A stretch of 64,000 nucleotides of DNA from Microbacterium ulmi (GTDB lineage: Bacteria > Actinomycetota > Actinomycetes > Actinomycetales > Microbacteriaceae): NCBI RefSeq assembly GCF_011759705.1, contig NZ_JAAOZF010000001.1:124001-188000 (forward strand). Direction: 5' to 3'. Positions 8,011 through 16,709 of this stretch are shown here, piece by piece. The position numbers and the translations under genes were made by a program. Positions within the stretch are counted from its first letter, which is position 1, and every line of letters begins with the position of its first letter. The notes beneath the pieces are model-generated. The model was not told the origin of the DNA and did not search any database. It was given only the letters and a program-made list of their open reading frames with translations.

Positions 8011-9735
8011 ATGACCGTGCTCTACAACGACCCGGCAGAGTTCGCCGAGGACCAGCTCGCGGGGTTCGCCGATCTGTATGCCGACCGGCTCCGCGTGGTG
8101 CCCGGCGGAGTCGTCGGGCATCGCGGACCCACGCCTATCGTCGCGGTCGTCGTCGGCGGCGGCTCAGGTCACTACCCCGCCTTCGCGGGACTGGTCGGAC
8201 CGGGGCTCGCCTCCGGCGCCGTCGTCGGGAACATCTTCACCTCGCCCTCCGCCGCACAGGTCTACTCTGTCGCGAAGGCCGCCGATCAGGGGCTCGGCGT
8301 CGTGCTCTCCTTCGGCAACTACGCCGGCGACATCATGAACTTCGGCATAGCCGCCGAACGGCTTCGCCGCGAAGGCATCGACGCGCGCATCGTCGTCGTG
8401 ACCGACGACATCGCGTCGTCGCCCGTCGAGCAGGAGCGTCGCGGCATCGCGGGAGACTTCGTCATCTTCAAGGCGCTCGGCGCGGCCGCCGCGGAGGGCG
8501 CAGACATCGCCGGCGTCGAGCGGGCGGGCCGCGCCGCGAACGCCGCCACCCGCACGCTCGGCGTGGCGTTCTCGGGATGCTTCATGCCGGGCGCCCGGGA
8601 ACCGCTCTTCACCCTCCCCGTCGAGCACATGGGCGTGGGACTGGGCATCCACGGTGAACCCGGCATTCGCGACGCGCCGCTCCTGCCGGCGCGCGAGCTG
8701 GCGAGACTGCTCGTCGACGGCATCCTCGCCGAGCGGCCCGAGACCCCCGCCACTCGAGTCGCGGCGATCCTCAACGGGCTCGGATCGACCAAGCACGAGG
8801 AGCTCTTCCTTCTCTGGAACGAGATCCGTCCGCTCCTGGACGAAGCCGGGCTCACCCCCGTCGAGCCGGAGGTCGGCGAGCTGGTCACGAGTCTCGACAT
8901 GGGCGGATGCTCCCTGACGCTCTCCTGGCTCGACGAAGAGCTCGAGGGCCTGTGGCACGCCGACGCGTACGCGCCCGGCTACCGCAAGAGCGCGGCCCCC
9001 ACGGCGAACCTGAGCCCTGCCGTCTTCGGGGTCTCCGCGGCCGAGCACGAGTCCGCGCCCACACCGTCGCCTGCAGGCGCCGCTCTTGCGGCGCTCCTGC
9101 GCAGAGGAGCAGCGGAGCTGCAGCGCGTGCTGCACGAGAACGAGGCCCACCTCGGGCGCATCGATGCCGTCGCCGGCGATGGCGACCACGGTCGCGGCAT
9201 GGCGAAAGGCATCGATGCTGCCGCCGCGGCGATCGAGCCGCTCGACGGAGCGGGCCCGGGATGGACCCTGCGGACGGCGGGTCGCGCCTGGGCGGCCGAG
9301 GCCGGCGGGACCTCGGGCGTTCTGTGGGGCGCCGGCCTCGAGGCCGCGGGCGAGGCTCTCGGAGACGTGCGCCCGGTCTACGACGCGAGCGCCGCGCTGG
9401 ATGCCGTGATCGCCTTCGCCGACGCGATCCGCGATCTCGGCCGCGCCGAGGCGGGCGACAAGACGATGGTCGACGCGCTGCTTCCGTTCCGGCAGAGCCT
9501 GAGCGCGCAGGTCGCCGCCGGTCGCTCCGCCGCGGAGTCGTGGCGCGACGCGGCGGTCCTCGCGAGCGAGGCCGCCCGAGCCACCGCCGCCCTGCGCCCC
9601 CGGAAGGGCCGTGCCCGCCCTCTCGCCGAGAAGAGCGTCGGGACGCCGGATCCAGGCGCGACCTCGTTCGCCGTGATCGTGGACACGATCGGCGCACTCA
9701 TGTCCTCGTCCACTCGAGAGCGGAGCATCCGATGA
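8011..9735 (+). CDS. lerK: Fused DhaK-DhaL kinase, L-erythrulose/dihydroxyacetone-type (LerK-like)
   Basis: A 574-residue ATP-dependent ketose kinase. Residues about 1-330 are DhaK: '[17 protein letters not shown]' (49-65) and 'GIHGEPG', whose His214 is the residue that binds the keto sugar covalently. Residues about 360-560 are DhaL: '[13 protein letters not shown]' with the Mg-binding Asp/His cluster, 'GGTSGVLWG', '[10 protein letters not shown]' and the final '[10 protein letters not shown]'. The fusion is usual for ATP-driven DHA kinases, so no phosphotransferase partner is needed. GGAGG stands 8 nt before the start, and the next gene overlaps by ATGA. Context favours L-erythrulose over dihydroxyacetone; apulose is another known substrate of this family. 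Confidence 0.85.
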   Translation: MTVLYNDPAEFAEDQLAGFADLYADRLRVVPGGVVGHRGPTPIVAVVVGGGSGHYPAFAGLVGPGLASGAVVGNIFTSPSAAQVYSVAKAADQGLGVVLSFGNYAGDIMNFGIAAERLRREGIDARIVVVTDDIASSPVEQERRGIAGDFVIFKALGAAAAEGADIAGVERAGRAANAATRTLGVAFSGCFMPGAREPLFTLPVEHMGVGLGIHGEPGIRDAPLLPARELARLLVDGILAERPETPATRVAAILNGLGSTKHEELFLLWNEIRPLLDEAGLTPVEPEVGELVTSLDMGGCSLTLSWLDEELEGLWHADAYAPGYRKSAAPTANLSPAVFGVSAAEHESAPTPSPAGAALAALLRRGAAELQRVLHENEAHLGRIDAVAGDGDHGRGMAKGIDAAAAAIEPLDGAGPGWTLRTAGRAWAAEAGGTSGVLWGAGLEAAGEALGDVRPVYDASAALDAVIAFADAIRDLGRAEAGDKTMVDALLPFRQSLSAQVAAGRSAAESWRDAAVLASEAARATAALRPRKGRARPLAEKSVGTPDPGATSFAVIVDTIGALMSSSTRERSIR

Positions 9736-10202
9736 CCGACATCAGCCTTCGAATCGTGGTCGGCGCCGACGACGCAGGATTCGAGTACAAGGAGATCCTC
9801 AAGCGCGATCTCGAGAACGACCCGCGAGTGGCCTCTGTGATCGACGTCGGAGTCGATGCCGACGGGCACACGGCATACCCGCACATCGCCGTGAAGGCCG
9901 CTCGCCTCGTGGCAGCACAAGAGGCCGATCGCGCGCTCCTCGTGTGCGGCACGGGACTCGGCGTCGCGATCGCGGCGAACCGTGTGCCCGGCATCCGCGC
10001 CGTCACGGCCCACGATTCGTTCTCCGTCGAGCGCAGCGTGCTCTCCAACGACGCCCAGGTGCTGTGCTTCGGGCAGCGCGTCGTGGGCGTCGAGCTCGCT
10101 CGTCGCCTCGCGAGGGAGTGGATCGGCTACACGTTCGACCCGGCCAGCCCTTCCGGCGAGAAGGTGCAGGCCCTGGAGGAATACGGGAGATCGCAGCGCT
10201 GA
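9732..10202 (+). CDS. derI: RpiB-family isomerase, D-erythrulose-4-phosphate isomerase (DerI/EryI)-like
   Basis: A 156-residue RpiB/LacAB-family aldose-ketose isomerase. It keeps '[16 protein letters not shown]' with the catalytic Cys and the phosphate-binding '[16 protein letters not shown]'. The N-terminal motif is '[10 protein letters not shown]' instead of the usual S-D-H-A-G of ribose-5-phosphate isomerase B, a change typical of tetrose-phosphate members. It begins at an ATG overlapping the kinase stop (ATGA). The expected reaction is D-erythrulose 4-phosphate to D-erythrose 4-phosphate, feeding the pentose-phosphate and shikimate pathways. Confidence 0.85.
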   Translation: MTDISLRIVVGADDAGFEYKEILKRDLENDPRVASVIDVGVDADGHTAYPHIAVKAARLVAAQEADRALLVCGTGLGVAIAANRVPGIRAVTAHDSFSVERSVLSNDAQVLCFGQRVVGVELARRLAREWIGYTFDPASPSGEKVQALEEYGRSQR

Positions 10203-10317
10203 GCGCGCAGGCGGCGTTCGTTCCTCCGCGGCGATCCACGGGCATGCCGGCGTACCGCCCCATGCGCGTCGTCGCCGCCGACCCCGGGCTCACGGACGGG
10301 ATGCTCCCGCCGCCCGC

Positions 10318-10323
10318 TACGCT
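10318..10323 (+). promoter_or_regulatory. -10 element of a probable leaderless transcript
   Basis: TACGCT lies 6 nt before the ATG at 10330, placing the transcription start at or next to the start codon. The GGAGG directly abutting the ATG is too close to act as a ribosome site. No clear -35 is visible. Confidence 0.5.
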
Positions 10324-10329
10324 CGGAGG

Positions 10330-11313
10330 ATGGTCGGACTTCGTTGGGGAATCCTTGGTCCCGGAAGCATCGCTCGGGGCTTCGCGAGCGATCTGCGCGT
10401 GGCACAGCGCAGCATCGTCGCGGTCGGGTCGCGCAGCCGTGACTCCGCCAAGGCGTTCGCCGCCGACTTCGGCGTTCCGCGCGCGCACGGCTCGTACGAG
10501 GCGCTCGTCGCCGACCCCGACGTCGACATCGTCTACATCGCGACGCCGCACGCATTCCACGCCGAGCAGGCCGTCCTCGCGCTCGAGGCAGGCAAGCACG
10601 TCCTCGTCGAGAAGCCCTTCACGCTGACGTCGGCCGAGGCCGCTCGTGTGCGCGATGTGGCCGCCGAGCGGGGACTGCTCGCGATGGAGGCGATGTGGAC
10701 GCGATACCTCCCGCACATGACACGCATCCGCGAGATCGTCGCGGCAGGCACGCTGGGCGACATCCGCCTGGTCACGGCCGATCACACCCAGAGGATCTCG
10801 AGCGATCCCGCGCACCGGCTCAACGCGCTCGAGCTCGGGGGCGGCGCGCTCCTCGATCTCGGCATCTATCCGATCTCGTTCGCGTGGGACGTGCTGGGGG
10901 CTCCCGTCGCGATCGCCGCAGCCGCGCGCCTCGGCGAGACCGGCGCCGACACCGAGGTCGCGACGATCCTCACGCACGCATCGGGCGCGCTCTCGACCTC
11001 CGTCTCGGGCTCGCGCTCGGCGGGTCCCAACACGGCCCACGTCCTCGGGACGCAGGCGAGGATCGACATCGACCGGACGTGGTACGCCACGACCTCCTTC
11101 CGAGTAGTCGCGCCAGACGGAACGGTGCTCGAGGAGTACGCCTCCGACGTCGAGGGCGGCGGGATGCAGTATCAGGCGCTCGCGGCGGAGCGCTACGTGG
11201 CCGCTGGCGCGACGGACAGCGACATCCTGCCCATCGACGAGACCGTCGCCATCATGGGCACGCTCGACGCCGTCCGCGGCATGATCGGCGTGCACTACCC
11301 CGGAGAGGCGTGA
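10330..11313 (+). CDS. Gfo/Idh/MocA-family NAD(P)-dependent oxidoreductase
   Basis: A 327-residue sugar or diol dehydrogenase. The N-terminal Rossmann fold begins 'GLRWGILGPGSIARGFASDL', followed by 'VAVGSRS' and the hallmark 'VLVEKPFTLTSAEA' with the catalytic Lys. The C-terminal half has 'ELGGGALLDLGIYPISFAWD', as in the dihydrodiol/1,5-anhydrofructose-like branch, where the usual Asp-x-x-x-His is modified to D-L-G-I-Y-P. It lies 127 bp after derI with its own -10, so it can be expressed apart from the tetrulose operon. It may provide a redox step in the island, but this is inference. Confidence 0.88.
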   Translation: MVGLRWGILGPGSIARGFASDLRVAQRSIVAVGSRSRDSAKAFAADFGVPRAHGSYEALVADPDVDIVYIATPHAFHAEQAVLALEAGKHVLVEKPFTLTSAEAARVRDVAAERGLLAMEAMWTRYLPHMTRIREIVAAGTLGDIRLVTADHTQRISSDPAHRLNALELGGGALLDLGIYPISFAWDVLGAPVAIAAAARLGETGADTEVATILTHASGALSTSVSGSRSAGPNTAHVLGTQARIDIDRTWYATTSFRVVAPDGTVLEEYASDVEGGGMQYQALAAERYVAAGATDSDILPIDETVAIMGTLDAVRGMIGVHYPGEA

Positions 11314-11314
11314 C

Positions 11315-12187
11315 ATGCCGGATCCCCAGACTCCCCGCGTCGCCGTCTACCTCGACTTCGACAACATCGTCATGTCCTGGTACGACCGCGTGCACGGCCG
11401 GAACTCCTACGCGCGCGACCGGCAGAAGATCGCGGAGGCGCCGAGCGAGGCCGAGACGGCCGCGCGCCTGAGCGCCGCGACGATCGACGTCGGCGCGATC
11501 ATCGACTACGCGGCGTCGTTCGGAACGCTCGTGCTGACCCGCGCGTACGCGGACTGGTCGTCGCCGGTCAACGCGATCTACCGGTCGCAGCTCGTCGCGC
11601 GCGCCGTCGACCTCGTGCAGCTGTTCCCTGCGGCCGCCTACGCCAAGAACGGCGCCGACATCCGCCTCGCCGTCGACACCGTCGAGGACATGTTCCGCCT
11701 GCCCGACCTCACGCACGTCGTGATCGTCGCGGGCGACTCCGACTACGTGCCGCTCGCGCAGCGCTGCAAGCGCCTGGGCCGCTTCGTCGTCGGCGTCGGC
11801 GTCGCCGGTTCCACCGCGAAGTCGCTCGCGGCCGCGTGCGACCAGTTCGACTCGTACGACTCCCTCCCCGGCGTCACGGCGCCGGAGCCCGCGAAGAAGG
11901 CGGATGCCGCGGCATCCGGCCCCGCTCGCACGCGCAGGCGCAAGCCCGCCGACCCCACGGAGGAGCTCCTGGAGCGCGCGCTGCGGCTCGAGCAGGAGCG
12001 CACGGACGAGGAGTGGGTGCACCTCTCGGCCGTCAAGAACCTCCTCAAGCGGATGGACCCGTCCTTCAGCGAGAAGGGCCTCGGGCACCGCTCGTTCTCG
12101 GACTTCGTGAAGGCGCACAGCGGCGTCGCAGAGCTCGACGAGACGACCAACATCGTGCGCGTGCGCCTCTCGCTCGACCGGCGCTGA
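11315..12187 (+). CDS. NYN (PIN-like nuclease) domain protein with C-terminal OST-HTH/LOTUS domain
   Basis: A 290-residue protein. Residues 8-180 form a NYN domain: 'VAVYLDFDNIVMSW' gives the first acidic residues, 'AKNGADIRLAVDTVEDM' the second, and 'HVVIVAGDSDYVPLAQRCK' the third, the usual acidic site of this metal-dependent RNase fold. A low-complexity Ala/Arg linker (about 195-215) leads to 'HLSAVKNLLKRMDPSFSE' and 'HRSFSDFVKAH', which look like an OST-HTH/LOTUS RNA-binding module. All acidic residues are present, so activity on RNA is likely. It starts 1 nt after the preceding stop. Its biological target is unknown. Confidence 0.85.
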   Translation: MPDPQTPRVAVYLDFDNIVMSWYDRVHGRNSYARDRQKIAEAPSEAETAARLSAATIDVGAIIDYAASFGTLVLTRAYADWSSPVNAIYRSQLVARAVDLVQLFPAAAYAKNGADIRLAVDTVEDMFRLPDLTHVVIVAGDSDYVPLAQRCKRLGRFVVGVGVAGSTAKSLAAACDQFDSYDSLPGVTAPEPAKKADAAASGPARTRRRKPADPTEELLERALRLEQERTDEEWVHLSAVKNLLKRMDPSFSEKGLGHRSFSDFVKAHSGVAELDETTNIVRVRLSLDRR

Positions 12188-12202
12188 CTTCGGCCCGTCG
12201 GG

Positions 12203-12208
12203 TACAGT
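12203..12208 (+). promoter_or_regulatory. -10 element of leaderless ROK repressor gene
   Basis: TACAGT, followed by 7 nt and then GTG at 12216. This decides the start of the repressor gene: the in-frame GTG at 12207 falls inside the -10 hexamer. Confidence 0.55.
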
Positions 12209-12215
12209 GTCGATC

Positions 12216-13403
12216 GTGGTCAGCCGGAACACACCGCCCGGCTCGCAGTCGTCGCTGCGCGAGGCGAACAGAGCACGCTTGGTCGAGTCGCTCAAGCGCC
12301 ATGGGCGCCTGACGCAGATCGAGCTGGCCGGGAGCACGGGTCTCTCGCCCGCGACGGTGTCGAACATCGTCAAGGAGCTCACGGCCTCCGGCATCCTGCA
12401 CACGTCGTTCACGTCCCGCAGCGGCCGCCGCGCGACCCTCGTGTCGCTCGCCCGCCAGGTGGGCCTCGTCGCGGGCGTCCACTTCTCGACGCGACAGCTG
12501 CGGATCGCGATCGCGGACGCGACGCGCACGATCGTCTCCGAGACCTCGATCCCCCTCGCGCCGGGGCATCGGCACGACGCCGAGCTCGACCGGCTGAGCA
12601 TCCTGCTGGGCGACATGATGGAGTCGCTGGGCGGCTCGCTCGGCGATCTGCTCGCGGTCGGGATCGGCCTGCCGGCGCCGATCGACCCCCGCACGGGCAA
12701 GATCTCCACGCCCGGACTCCTTCCCGGCTGGGAGGGCGTCGACGTCGCGGAGAGCCTCGGCGCCCGCATCGAGCGGCCCGCGTTCGTCGACAGCGAGGCG
12801 AACCTCGGCGGCCTCGCCGAGGCGCGTGAGGGCAGCGGGCGGACGGCGTCGTCGTCGGTGTTCATCCGCGTCGGCCACACGATCAGCGCGGGCCTCATCG
12901 TCGGCGGAGACCTGTTCCGCAGCGTGAGCGGCAAGACGGGCCAGATCGGCCACATGACGATCGACGAGAACGGGCCCATCTGCCGCTGCGGCAATCGCGG
13001 CTGCCTCGAGACGTACGCGTCCGGCCCCGCGCTGCTGGCGCTGTTCCCCGAGAGCGAGGGGATGCAGCGGCTCGGCGACCTGCTCACGGCGGCCGACGAC
13101 GGCGTCGGGTCGGCGTTGCGCGTCATCGCCGATGCAGGACGGCACATCGGCATCGCGGCGGCGAGCCTGTGCAACCTCTTCGATCCCGAGCTGATCGTCG
13201 TGGGCGGCGAGATCGCGCAGGCGGGCGAGATCCTCATGGCCCCCATGCGGCACGCCCTCGAGAGGTCGGCGCTCGCGGCGACGGGAGGCCTCCCCGAGAT
13301 CGTCGGCGCCTCCTTCGGGGAGTGGGCCGAGACGCGCGGAGCGATAGCCATGGCCCTCGACCACGTGACCGTCGACGCCGACGTCATCGCGTTCACGGCA
13401 TGA
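12216..13403 (+). CDS. ROK-family transcriptional repressor (NagC/XylR type)
   Basis: A 395-residue sugar-responsive repressor. Residues about 15-75 form a winged helix ('GRLTQIELAGSTGLSPATVS', 'SGRRATLVSL'). The ROK sugar-kinase-like domain follows, with 'GLVAGVHF', 'GIGLPAPIDPRTGKI' and the zinc-binding signature 'CRCGNRGCLETYAS' that marks regulators and kinases of this family. Its stop overlaps the start of the binding-protein gene by ATGA, so it is co-transcribed with the importer and probably senses the imported monosaccharide. Xylose or glucose are typical ligands but the ligand is not readable here. Confidence 0.93.
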   Translation: MVSRNTPPGSQSSLREANRARLVESLKRHGRLTQIELAGSTGLSPATVSNIVKELTASGILHTSFTSRSGRRATLVSLARQVGLVAGVHFSTRQLRIAIADATRTIVSETSIPLAPGHRHDAELDRLSILLGDMMESLGGSLGDLLAVGIGLPAPIDPRTGKISTPGLLPGWEGVDVAESLGARIERPAFVDSEANLGGLAEAREGSGRTASSSVFIRVGHTISAGLIVGGDLFRSVSGKTGQIGHMTIDENGPICRCGNRGCLETYASGPALLALFPESEGMQRLGDLLTAADDGVGSALRVIADAGRHIGIAAASLCNLFDPELIVVGGEIAQAGEILMAPMRHALERSALAATGGLPEIVGASFGEWAETRGAIAMALDHVTVDADVIAFTA

Positions 13404-14446
13404 GGCGGCTGATCGCACTCGCCGTCACCGTCTGCCTCGCCGCCGGTGCGCTCGCGGGCTGCGCGCAGCGCGGGAGCAGCGGGTTCGCCCCGATCGCGCT
13501 CCTGCTGCCCGACAAGAAGACGGCGCGGTACGAGACGTTCGACAGACCCGTCTTCGAGGCGCGCGTGAAGGAGCTCGGCGACTACGACGTGCTGTACGCG
13601 AACGCGGATCAGGATGCCGCGAAGCAGCAGCAGCAGGCGGAGTCCGCGCTCGCGGCCGGCGCCGGCGTGCTCGTCCTCGACCCCGTCGACGCGAAGGCCG
13701 CGGTCACGATCGTCAACTCCGCCAACGCGCAGGGCGTTCCGGTCATCGCCTACGACCGGCTCGTCGCGGGTGGCGAGCTGGCGTTCTACGTCTCGTTCGA
13801 CAACGTGCACGTGGGAGAGCTGCAGGCGCAGGCCCTCGTCGACGCGCTCGAGTCGCGCGGACGGCCGGCGGGCGGCATCCTCATGGTCAACGGCTCCCCC
13901 ACCGACAGCAATGCGGCGCTCTTCCGCGAGGGCGCCGAGAGGGTCATCGACGGGAGCGGACTGCGCGTCCTCGCGTCGTACGACACGCCGGACTGGAGCC
14001 CCGACAAGGCCCAGGAGTGGGTCGCAGGGCAGATCGCGCAGTTCGGCGACGCGATCGAGGGCGTCTACGCGGCCAACGACGGCACGGCCAGCGGCGCCGT
14101 CGCGGCGCTGAGGGCGGCGGATGCCTCGCCCTTCCCGATCGTGACGGGACAGGATGCCGAGCTCACGGCGATCCAGCGCATCGTCGCGGGCGACCAGTAC
14201 ATGACGGTGTACAAGGCCCTCAAGCCGCAGGCCCGCCTCGCCGCGGAGATCGCCGTCGACCTCCTGCACGGTCGCGGCGTGACGGGCGACCTCGAGGTCG
14301 ACGGCACACCCGCCGTCCTCCTCACGCCCGTCGCCGTCACGATCGACCGCATCATGGATACCGTCGTCGCAGACGGATTCTGGACCGTCGCCGACATCTG
14401 CACCCCCGACTACGCGGCCGCATGCGACGCCGCGGGCATCCTGTAA
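13400..14446 (+). CDS. Sugar ABC transporter substrate-binding lipoprotein (CUT2, XylF-like), copy 1
   Basis: A 348-residue periplasmic-binding-protein-type lipoprotein. Residues 1-21 are a signal peptide ending in lipobox ALAGC. The mature part is a type-I sugar-binding fold similar to D-xylose-binding XylF: 'IALLLPDKKTARYETFDRP', 'LVLDPVDAKAA', 'GVPVIAYDRLV', 'FYVSFDNVHVGELQ' and 'DGVYAANDG'-like 'EGVYAANDGTASG'. It is the second gene of the rok-importer operon and is followed 9 bp later by the ATPase. A closely related second copy lies at 16710. Confidence 0.93.
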   Translation: MRRLIALAVTVCLAAGALAGCAQRGSSGFAPIALLLPDKKTARYETFDRPVFEARVKELGDYDVLYANADQDAAKQQQQAESALAAGAGVLVLDPVDAKAAVTIVNSANAQGVPVIAYDRLVAGGELAFYVSFDNVHVGELQAQALVDALESRGRPAGGILMVNGSPTDSNAALFREGAERVIDGSGLRVLASYDTPDWSPDKAQEWVAGQIAQFGDAIEGVYAANDGTASGAVAALRAADASPFPIVTGQDAELTAIQRIVAGDQYMTVYKALKPQARLAAEIAVDLLHGRGVTGDLEVDGTPAVLLTPVAVTIDRIMDTVVADGFWTVADICTPDYAAACDAAGIL

Positions 14447-14455
14447 GGACGACAC

Positions 14456-15343
14456 GTGACGATCGTGCCCCCCTCCCGCGTCGGACGCGTCAGAGACCGC
14501 GTCCTCACGATGCGCGGCATCGAGAAGCACTTCGGCGCCGTCAAGGCCCTGACCGACGTCGACTTCTGGGTGAGCGAGGGCGAGGTGGTCGCCCTCGTCG
14601 GCGACAACGGCGCCGGCAAGTCCACGCTCGTCAAGGTGCTCGCGGGAGTCCACCCGCCCGACGCGGGGACGATCGAGTTCGACGGCGAGACCGTGCAGAT
14701 CGGGAGCCCCGCCGATGCGCAGGATCTCGGGATCGCGACGGTGTTCCAGGACCTCGCGCTGTGCGACAACCTCGACGTCGTCGCGAACCTGTGGCTCGGC
14801 CGCGAGCTCACGCAGGAGGGACAGCTCGACGAGGTCGGGATGGAACGGCGCACGTGGGCGCTGCTGCGCGAGCTCGCGGCGAAGGTGCCCTCCGTGCGCA
14901 TCCCCGTCGCGTCGCTGTCGGGCGGGCAGCGGCAGACCGTCGCGATCGCCCGGTCGCTCATCGGCGAGCCCCGCATCGTGATCCTCGACGAGCCGACCGC
15001 CGCTCTCGGCGTCGCGCAGACGGCCGAGGTGCTCAACCTCATCGAGCGGCTGCGCGAGCGCGGCCACGGCGTCGTCCTCATCAGTCACAACATGGCCGAC
15101 GTCATGGCGGTCGCCGATCGCGTCGTCGTGCTGCGGCTGGGTCGCAACAACGGCGAGTACAACGCCGCCGACGTCACGAGCGAGACGCTCATCGCGGCCA
15201 TCACGGGCGCCATCGACAACTCCGTCAGCCGGCGCGCGAGCGAGCAGCGTCGCGCCGACGAGGCCCAGCCCGCAGCGACGGAGGGCACCGTCATCCCGCT
15301 TCCCGCGCGTGGCCGCCGCCCCGGGGACGGCGGCGGCTCGTGA
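14456..15343 (+). CDS. Sugar ABC transporter ATP-binding protein, single-domain CUT2 type, copy 1
   Basis: A 295-residue ATPase. Walker A 'GDNGAGKST' (about residues 47-55), Q-loop 'VFQDLALCDNLD', signature 'LSGGQRQ', Walker B 'IVILDEPTAALG' and switch 'LISHNMADV' are all intact. Unlike RbsA or XylG it has one nucleotide-binding domain, so it must work as a homodimer, as in FrcA-type systems. A disordered Arg/Gly-rich tail follows residue 250. GTG start has AAGGA upstream; the permease gene overlaps its stop by GTGA. Confidence 0.93.
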   Translation: MTIVPPSRVGRVRDRVLTMRGIEKHFGAVKALTDVDFWVSEGEVVALVGDNGAGKSTLVKVLAGVHPPDAGTIEFDGETVQIGSPADAQDLGIATVFQDLALCDNLDVVANLWLGRELTQEGQLDEVGMERRTWALLRELAAKVPSVRIPVASLSGGQRQTVAIARSLIGEPRIVILDEPTAALGVAQTAEVLNLIERLRERGHGVVLISHNMADVMAVADRVVVLRLGRNNGEYNAADVTSETLIAAITGAIDNSVSRRASEQRRADEAQPAATEGTVIPLPARGRRPGDGGGS

Positions 15344-16548
15344 GCGTCGAACCCGCGGAGGGCGAAGGCCTGCGCGGCACCGCACAGCGCGTGTGGGCCC
15401 GCATCAAGGGCGGCGACCTGGGTCCGCTCCCCGTCGTCCTGGGGCTCGCGGTCATCTGGACGGTGTTCCAGATCCTCAACCCCGTGTTCCTGTCGAGCCG
15501 CAACCTCGTCGATCTCACGATGCAGTGCGCCGCGATCGGGACGATCGCGCTCGGCATCGTCCTCGTGCTGCTGCTGGGCGAGATCGACCTCTCGGTCGGC
15601 TCGGTGTCGGGGCTTGCCGCCGCCGTCCTCGCCGTGACGTTCGTGCAGCTGCGCTGGCCGTCGGTCCTCGCGGTCGTCGCGGCGGTCGGCGCCGGATGCC
15701 TCGTCGGGCTGCTCTACGGGTTCCTGTACACGCGGTTCGGGCTCCCCAGCTTCGTCATCACGCTCGCGGGACTCCTCGGCTTCCTCGGGCTCCAGCTCTG
15801 GGTCCTCGGCGACGCGGGCTCGATCAACCTCCCGTTCGACTCGGCGCTCGTGGAGTTCGCGCAGCACTGGTTCCTTCCGCCGTGGGCCGCCTACACGCTC
15901 GTCGCGCTCGCGGTCGCCGCGTTCACCTGGACGATCGTGCGGCGTGCGCGGCGGCGCGCGGCGGCCGACCTGGAGAGCCAGGGGTATCGCGAGATCGCGG
16001 TGCGCAGCGGGCTCCTACTGGCGTTCCTGCTCGTCGCGACGTGGTACCTCAACCAGTCGCGCGGTGTCGGCGTCATGTTCCTGTTCTTCCTCGTGCTCGT
16101 CGTTGTGCTGCACATCCTGCTGACGCGCACCCGATGGGGACGGGCCGTGTACGCGGTCGGAGGCTCCGTGGAGGCCGCCCGCCGCGCCGGCATCCGCGTC
16201 GACCGCATCTACCTGTCGGTGTTCGCGCTCTGCTCGAGCCTCGCCGCCGTCGGCGGTGTGCTCGCGGCCGCGCGCCTGGCCGCCGCGAACCAGAGCTCGG
16301 GCGCGGGCGACACGAACCTCAACGCGATCGCCGCCGCCGTCATCGGCGGTGCCTCGCTGTTCGGCGGGCGCGGCTCGGCGTTCGCCGCGCTGCTCGGCGT
16401 CATCGTCATCCAGTCGATCTCGTCGGGCCTGACCCTCCTGAACCTCAACTCGTCGGTGCAGTTCATGGTGACGGGCGTCGTGCTCGTGCTCGCCGTGACG
16501 ATCGACTCGATCTCGCGCCGGACGCGCGCCGCGACGGGACGCGCCTGA
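15340..16548 (+). CDS. Sugar ABC transporter permease (CUT2, XylH-like), copy 1
   Basis: A 402-residue inner-membrane protein with about ten hydrophobic segments. It shows the family's 'GIVLVLLLGEIDLSVGSVSG' and the EAA-like coupling region 'GGSVEAARRAGIRVDRI', plus 'AAVIGGASLFGGRGSAFAAL' and 'INGLTLL'-like 'SSGLTLLNLNSSVQFMVTG' at the C-terminus. Length near 400 matches xylose permeases rather than the shorter ribose ones. Translation is coupled to the ATPase through GTGA. Confidence 0.93.
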   Translation: MSVEPAEGEGLRGTAQRVWARIKGGDLGPLPVVLGLAVIWTVFQILNPVFLSSRNLVDLTMQCAAIGTIALGIVLVLLLGEIDLSVGSVSGLAAAVLAVTFVQLRWPSVLAVVAAVGAGCLVGLLYGFLYTRFGLPSFVITLAGLLGFLGLQLWVLGDAGSINLPFDSALVEFAQHWFLPPWAAYTLVALAVAAFTWTIVRRARRRAAADLESQGYREIAVRSGLLLAFLLVATWYLNQSRGVGVMFLFFLVLVVVLHILLTRTRWGRAVYAVGGSVEAARRAGIRVDRIYLSVFALCSSLAAVGGVLAAARLAAANQSSGAGDTNLNAIAAAVIGGASLFGGRGSAFAALLGVIVIQSISSGLTLLNLNSSVQFMVTGVVLVLAVTIDSISRRTRAATGRA

Positions 16549-16549
16549 A

Positions 16550-16709
16550 TCGAATCCATTCGACGCGTGAGTTCAGGTGTCGAACACCGAACAGCAGTAG
16601 TCAAAGCGTTATGTTCAAGTCTTGACGACATGATTCGAACTCGAAAGGATCGTCGTCAGCGCGATGTGCACCAGCATCCTGTATCGCGGATTTCAATGAT
16701 GAAAGGCGA
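16550..16709 (+). promoter_or_regulatory. Intergenic regulatory region before the second importer cassette
   Basis: This 161-bp gap contains an inverted repeat TCGAAT-cc-ATTCGA (16550-16563), a second palindromic core TCAAG-t-CTTGA (16615-16625), and TTGACG (16622-16627) with AAGGAT 17 nt later (16645-16650) as a possible promoter. The second core overlaps the -35, so it may be a repressor site, perhaps for the ROK protein encoded upstream. Confidence 0.4.

Noticed and set aside
11252..15385. A 1377-codon open frame on the minus strand
   Set aside because: It is antisense to the NYN, ROK, binding-protein and ATPase genes, has no domain sense and arises from GC-rich third-position bias.
16549..16709. 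Sugar riboswitch or small RNA
   Set aside because: Only short palindromes and a possible promoter are visible; no conserved riboswitch core can be recognised.
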